A program made the translations under genes and the position numbers. 16,705 nucleotides of DNA from Clostridiales bacterium (lineage in GTDB: Bacteria > Bacillota > Clostridia > Peptostreptococcales > Anaerovoracaceae): NCBI GenBank assembly GCA_009778415.1, contig WRJV01000326.1:1-16705 (forward strand), given 5' to 3'. The notes under the pieces were generated by a model. It was not told the origin of the DNA, did no database searches, and saw nothing but the letters and a program-made list of their open reading frames with translations. This document shows, piece by piece, positions 14,863 to 16,705 of the stretch. The first letter of the stretch is position 1; the number at the start of each line of letters is the position of its first letter.

Positions 14863-15117
14863 TTTGGTTCCTCCTAAAAATTTTGTACATCTTCGCTATG
14901 CCTGTACAAGGGACTCTCTTTCCAGCTTTTTCAACGTGTCCAACACTTTCCCCAGATTTTCTGGTGCGCTTGCTTATTGATACACGTTGCCGTGTGTTCC
15001 TTTATTTTTTACACAAACAAAACTGGCGAATCCCTTCGCCCCCATCGTGTGGGAACAATTCTCGGTAGAAATTACCTGATAGCTCAGCAACTTCCTACGT
15101 CTTCGCCCTACGCAAGC
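14863..15117 (-). promoter_or_regulatory. Structured 5' leader of the rpsJ (S10) operon
   Basis: From the predicted start near 15117 to the rpsJ ATG there are about 255 nt without a convincing gene. In mRNA order the stems are as follows. A two-part hairpin at 15098-15065 has outer GTAGGAA/TTTCTAC and inner CTGA/TCAG with loop GCTA. A terminator-like stem lies at 15040-15025. ACACG-GCAA-CGTGT, a GNRA tetraloop hairpin, is at 14995-14982. CCAGA/TCTGG is at 14964-14952. TTGTACA/TGTACAA is at 14909-14883, just before the rpsJ ribosome site. CAACGTGT (14989-14982) can instead pair with ACACGTTG (14939-14932), which would break the GNRA hairpin. I do not recognise a known riboswitch or T-box consensus. 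Confidence 0.6.
15011..15040 (-). terminator. Intrinsic-terminator-like hairpin within the S10 leader (possible attenuator)
   Basis: On the minus strand GGCGAA-GGGA-TTCGCC forms a perfect 6-bp stem with a 4-nt loop. It is followed after two bases by TTTTGTTTGTGT, a U-rich tract. It lies about 80 nt after the predicted transcription start and 160 nt before rpsJ, so it can only act on the ribosomal operon. The 8-mer GGGCGAAG also occurs at 15108-15101, giving the 3' arm an alternative partner. Confidence 0.45.
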
Positions 15118-15123
15118 TTTTGT

Positions 15124-15152
15124 AGTATAAACGAAATTGGAGAATAATGCAA
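15124..15152 (-). promoter_or_regulatory. Main promoter of the ribosomal protein operon
   Basis: On the minus strand, -35 TTGCAT (15152-15147), a 17-bp spacer and -10 TATACT (15129-15124) match the housekeeping sigma consensus at 5/6 (TTGACA versus TTGCAT is 4/6) and 5/6 positions with ideal spacing. Start is expected near 15117. The 30 nt upstream of the -35 (to about 15182) are A/T-rich with A- and T-tracts, like an UP element that the alpha C-terminal domain would bind. This is the strongest promoter seen in the window. Confidence 0.8.
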
Positions 15153-15229
15153 GTACTTTTTGCAAAGTTTTAATAAATTTTTTCATTCAATTTTTCTGAC
15201 ATTTTCAATGTTTTATCAGCTGGAATATG

Positions 15230-15251
15230 CACACTGAACCGTGTGTTTTTT
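15230..15251 (+). terminator. Weak terminator-like stem with T-tract, plus strand
   Basis: CACAC (15230-15234), loop TGAACC, GTGTG (15241-15245), then six T. The stem is only 5 bp. It precedes the plus-strand promoter, and no plus-strand gene lies upstream in the window, so if real it could only stop antisense transcripts coming from the ribosomal operon side. Possibly chance. Confidence 0.2.
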
Positions 15252-15269
15252 CCTTTCTCGAAAAATATA

Positions 15270-15297
15270 TTTATTTTGTAGAAATTTATGATAAAAT
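15270..15297 (+). promoter_or_regulatory. Extended -10 promoter for the membrane protein gene
   Basis: TGATAAAAT (15289-15297) is an extended -10 element (TG, one base, TAAAAT). A weak -35 TTTATT at 15270-15275 is 16 bp upstream, in A/T-rich sequence. Start is expected near 15304. It points away from the ribosomal operon, giving two divergent promoters with about 120 bp between their -35 boxes. Confidence 0.55.
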
Positions 15298-15312
15298 ATA
15301 CATAAAGGGGTT

Positions 15313-15390
15313 ATGTCGGGCAAGGTTAATGAACTCATATATTTTGTTAACAGAAAGGAGTGCGCGCATGCCCCGCGCGCTGATATTTGA
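15313..15390 (+). CDS. Short upstream ORF (25 codons) overlapping the next gene by UGAUG
   Basis: ATG at 15313 opens a 25-codon frame, MSGKVNELIYFVNRKE and so on, ending at TGA 15388-15390. The final A of the stop is the first base of the next gene's ATG (15390). A purine run AAAGGGG ends 2 nt before its ATG, which is closer than ideal. A better AAAGGAG (15354-15360) lies inside it and could serve restart at 15390. It has no recognisable family, and is more likely a coupling or leader peptide than a functional protein; it may be chance. Confidence 0.3.
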   Translation: MSGKVNELIYFVNRKECAHAPRADI

Positions 15391-15392
15391 TG
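15354..15392 (+). promoter_or_regulatory. Hairpin between the ribosome binding site and the start codon
   Basis: AAAGGAG (15354-15360) is the only good Shine-Dalgarno near the membrane protein gene, but its ATG (15390) is 29 nt away. Between them GCGCGC (15362-15367), loop ATGCCCC and GCGCGC (15375-15380) form a perfect 6-bp all-GC stem. If folded, the spacing shrinks to about 10 nt, and a competing ATG at 15368, which opens a 23-codon dead-end frame, is hidden in the loop. Confidence 0.55.
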
Positions 15393-16697
15393 AAAATCCG
15401 CTCAAAGAAAAACCAGCCAGCCGAAAACCAGCCAAATGAAGATTCATTAAGCGAAAGCCCGTTGCCGGAAGATACTGCGGAATTGTCAAAAAAGGAAGCA
15501 AAAAAGATAGCCAAGGAAGAAAAAAAGCTGGCGAAAAAGCAGAAGAAAGCGCAGAAAGCGCAGCAGGCGAAAGCAAAAAAGCCAGCCGCCAAACCAAAAG
15601 CAAAAGCCGCCGGCAAACCGAAGGAAAAAAAGCAGAAACCGCCAAAGCCGACAAAAGAAGAACAAGCGCAATCGAAGAAGGACCGGGCCATCGCTAAGAA
15701 CCAGCGAAAAGCCGAAAAAATCCGCTCAAACGGTTTGCGGCGGGTAGAGAAGCTGCGCGTCAAAAGGGAACGCCAAGCAGAGAAGAAGCTGGCGAAGAAA
15801 GAACACCGCAAGGTCGAGAAGCAATTCAGGAAAGACCTCCGCACAGAGATAAAAACGGCAAAAAAGGACATACCAAAGAGCAATTTGCCAAAGATACTGA
15901 TACCGCTTGGGCTGGTCCTGCTCCTTGCGGCTACGGCTTTATTCCTCGGCAGCCGGGGCATAGGGCCCCTGAAATCGGTGAAGCTTCCGAACCTGCCGGG
16001 GATTATAAAATCTGTCAAGCTGCCCGGCCTGCCAAAATTGCCGTCGATTGGTTCGGGTGGGGCCAAGGGCGCAGAAAACACCGTTGCCGACATGCTTTCC
16101 TCTTTTCAAGCCCTGGATTTTGAAAGCGCCGGAAAATATACGGACATGTCAGCCATTGCGATCCCGGGCCCATGCCTTGGAACGGAGTACATAGAGTTCA
16201 TAAGCACCAAAGCGATAATGGACGCCACTTTTGGCAAGCTTGACTATAGCGTTGCATCAGAGGCAACCAAAATCACCGACGACGAATACGAAGTAGGCGC
16301 CGAAGTGACAGCGCTGAACTTCAAGCACCTGATGGCGCCTGTCGTCAGGGGGTACATGGCTTACAAATTGGAAATCGTAAAGTCGGGCGGGGAGCTAAGC
16401 CAAGCAGCGGCTGACGAGAAAATGACAGAATTGCTTTCAGAATACGCAGAGGACGCAGACGTGGGGACCGTAACCAGTGAAATAAACGTGAAAGTCCACC
16501 TCGTCGACAAAAACACTTGGGAGGTTGTGCCCGACTCTGACCTAATAGACGCCATTTTTGGCGGAGCGATAAGGGCATCCGGCGATTTCTTCTCCCCCGA
16601 CCCGCCACTTGACGTGCCAGATGACGCGCCGGCTGACGCGTCGGCTGACGTGCCGGCTGATTCAAATACTGCCGATAAAGGCCCGTCAAGCCACTAA
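15390..16697 (+). CDS. Single-pass membrane protein: Lys-rich cytoplasmic segment plus outer NTF2-like domain
   Basis: Family not named with certainty. It has 435 residues from ATG 15390. Residues 1-165 are highly charged and Lys/Ala/Glu-rich (for example KEEKKLAKKQKKAQKAQQ), low-complexity or coiled. About 167-187 is a single transmembrane helix (ILIPLGLVLLLAATALFLG) with lysines on its N-side, predicting a cytoplasmic basic tail. A Pro/Leu linker repeats KSVKLPxLP twice (196-214). About 228-400 resembles DUF5105/DUF4878 NTF2-like domains of clostridial surface proteins, with VADMLSSFQALDFESAGKY and VTSEINVKVHLVDKNTWEV; this rests on memory of the family pattern. The tail is acidic Pro/Ala/Asp-rich. 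A TTG one codon upstream is less likely. It is divergent from rpsJ with its own promoter, so co-function with ribosomes is only a guess. Confidence 0.85.
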   Translation: MKIRSKKNQPAENQPNEDSLSESPLPEDTAELSKKEAKKIAKEEKKLAKKQKKAQKAQQAKAKKPAAKPKAKAAGKPKEKKQKPPKPTKEEQAQSKKDRAIAKNQRKAEKIRSNGLRRVEKLRVKRERQAEKKLAKKEHRKVEKQFRKDLRTEIKTAKKDIPKSNLPKILIPLGLVLLLAATALFLGSRGIGPLKSVKLPNLPGIIKSVKLPGLPKLPSIGSGGAKGAENTVADMLSSFQALDFESAGKYTDMSAIAIPGPCLGTEYIEFISTKAIMDATFGKLDYSVASEATKITDDEYEVGAEVTALNFKHLMAPVVRGYMAYKLEIVKSGGELSQAAADEKMTELLSEYAEDADVGTVTSEINVKVHLVDKNTWEVVPDSDLIDAIFGGAIRASGDFFSPDPPLDVPDDAPADASADVPADSNTADKGPSSH

Positions 16698-16705
16698 CGC
16701 GGGCT

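Noticed and set aside
14883..14909. TTGTACA/TGTACAA hairpin followed by AATTTTT as a terminator before rpsJ
   Set aside because: Stem is A/T-rich with a 13-nt loop, and the U run is short and runs into the AGGAGG site; kept only as part of the leader structure.
14974..15045. 23-codon frame in the S10 leader, MGAKGFASFVCVKNK..., spanning the terminator-like stem
   Set aside because: No ribosome binding site before its ATG and no run of regulatory codons, so an attenuation leader peptide is not supported. A longer frame to 15186 overlaps the promoter itself.
15368..15439. 23-codon frame MPRALIFDENPLKEK... with a well-spaced Shine-Dalgarno
   Set aside because: It ends quickly, has no family, and its ATG sits in a strong hairpin loop. 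It more likely marks a decoy start or a sequencing indel than a gene. A +1 frameshift at its AAA TGA end would join the main frame, but there is no prfB-like stimulator.
15347..16093. 248-codon minus-strand frame opposite the lysine-rich gene
   Set aside because: It is the mirror of a Lys/Ala-rich coding strand, giving Phe/Leu/Ser-rich sequence without family features; no ribosome site or promoter. The plus-strand gene has a membrane helix and recognisable domain order.

Overview
The window is almost entirely the S10-spc-alpha ribosomal protein supercluster of a Gram-positive bacterium, all on the minus strand. It is read right to left from rpsJ (S10, near 14.9 kb) to rpoA, which is cut by the left edge. 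The likely source is a low-to-mid GC Bacillota of class Clostridia. The reasons are strong AGGAGG-type ribosome binding sites at nearly every gene, the order secY-adk-map-infA-rpmJ-rpsM-rpsK-rpsD-rpoA with rpsD inside the cluster, a short zinc-type S14, a zinc-lid adenylate kinase and cysteine-containing S4 and L36. Genus cannot be set from this alone. I saw no tRNA, rRNA, CRISPR array or insertion sequence.

Layout in transcription order (minus strand): S10 part, rpsJ, rplC, rplD, rplW, rplB, rpsS, rplV, rpsC, rplP, rpmC, rpsQ (14862 to 9418). spc part, rplN, rplX, rplE, rpsN, rpsH, rplF, rplR, rpsE, rpmD, rplO, secY (9402 to 4137). Then adk, map, infA, rpmJ, and the alpha part rpsM, rpsK, rpsD, rpoA (4115 to 1). 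Most spacers are 1-40 nt, several genes overlap or abut, and no strong internal promoter or terminator was seen, so this looks like one very long transcript. The longest internal spacer (94 nt, rpsJ-rplC) is packed with three hairpins. The products are ribosomal subunits, the SecY translocon, initiation factor IF-1, the N-terminal methionine-processing enzyme, adenylate kinase and the RNA polymerase alpha subunit.

Upstream of rpsJ, instead of the str operon genes (fusA, tuf), there is a roughly 500-nt divergent control region. On the minus strand it holds a near-consensus promoter (TTGCAT, 17 bp, TATACT) with an A/T-rich UP-like tract. A leader of about 255 nt follows, containing several hairpins, one of which looks like an intrinsic terminator. 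On the plus strand an extended -10 promoter drives a 435-residue single-pass membrane protein with a very lysine-rich cytoplasmic segment and an outer domain that resembles NTF2-like DUF5105/DUF4878 proteins. Its start has an unusual arrangement: a 25-codon upstream ORF ends in a UGAUG overlap with its start, and the only good Shine-Dalgarno is 29 nt upstream, separated by a perfect GCGCGC hairpin.

The most noteworthy points are the structured S10 leader, this unusual initiation region, and a 110-residue Arg/Asp-repeat C-terminal extension on ribosomal protein S3.
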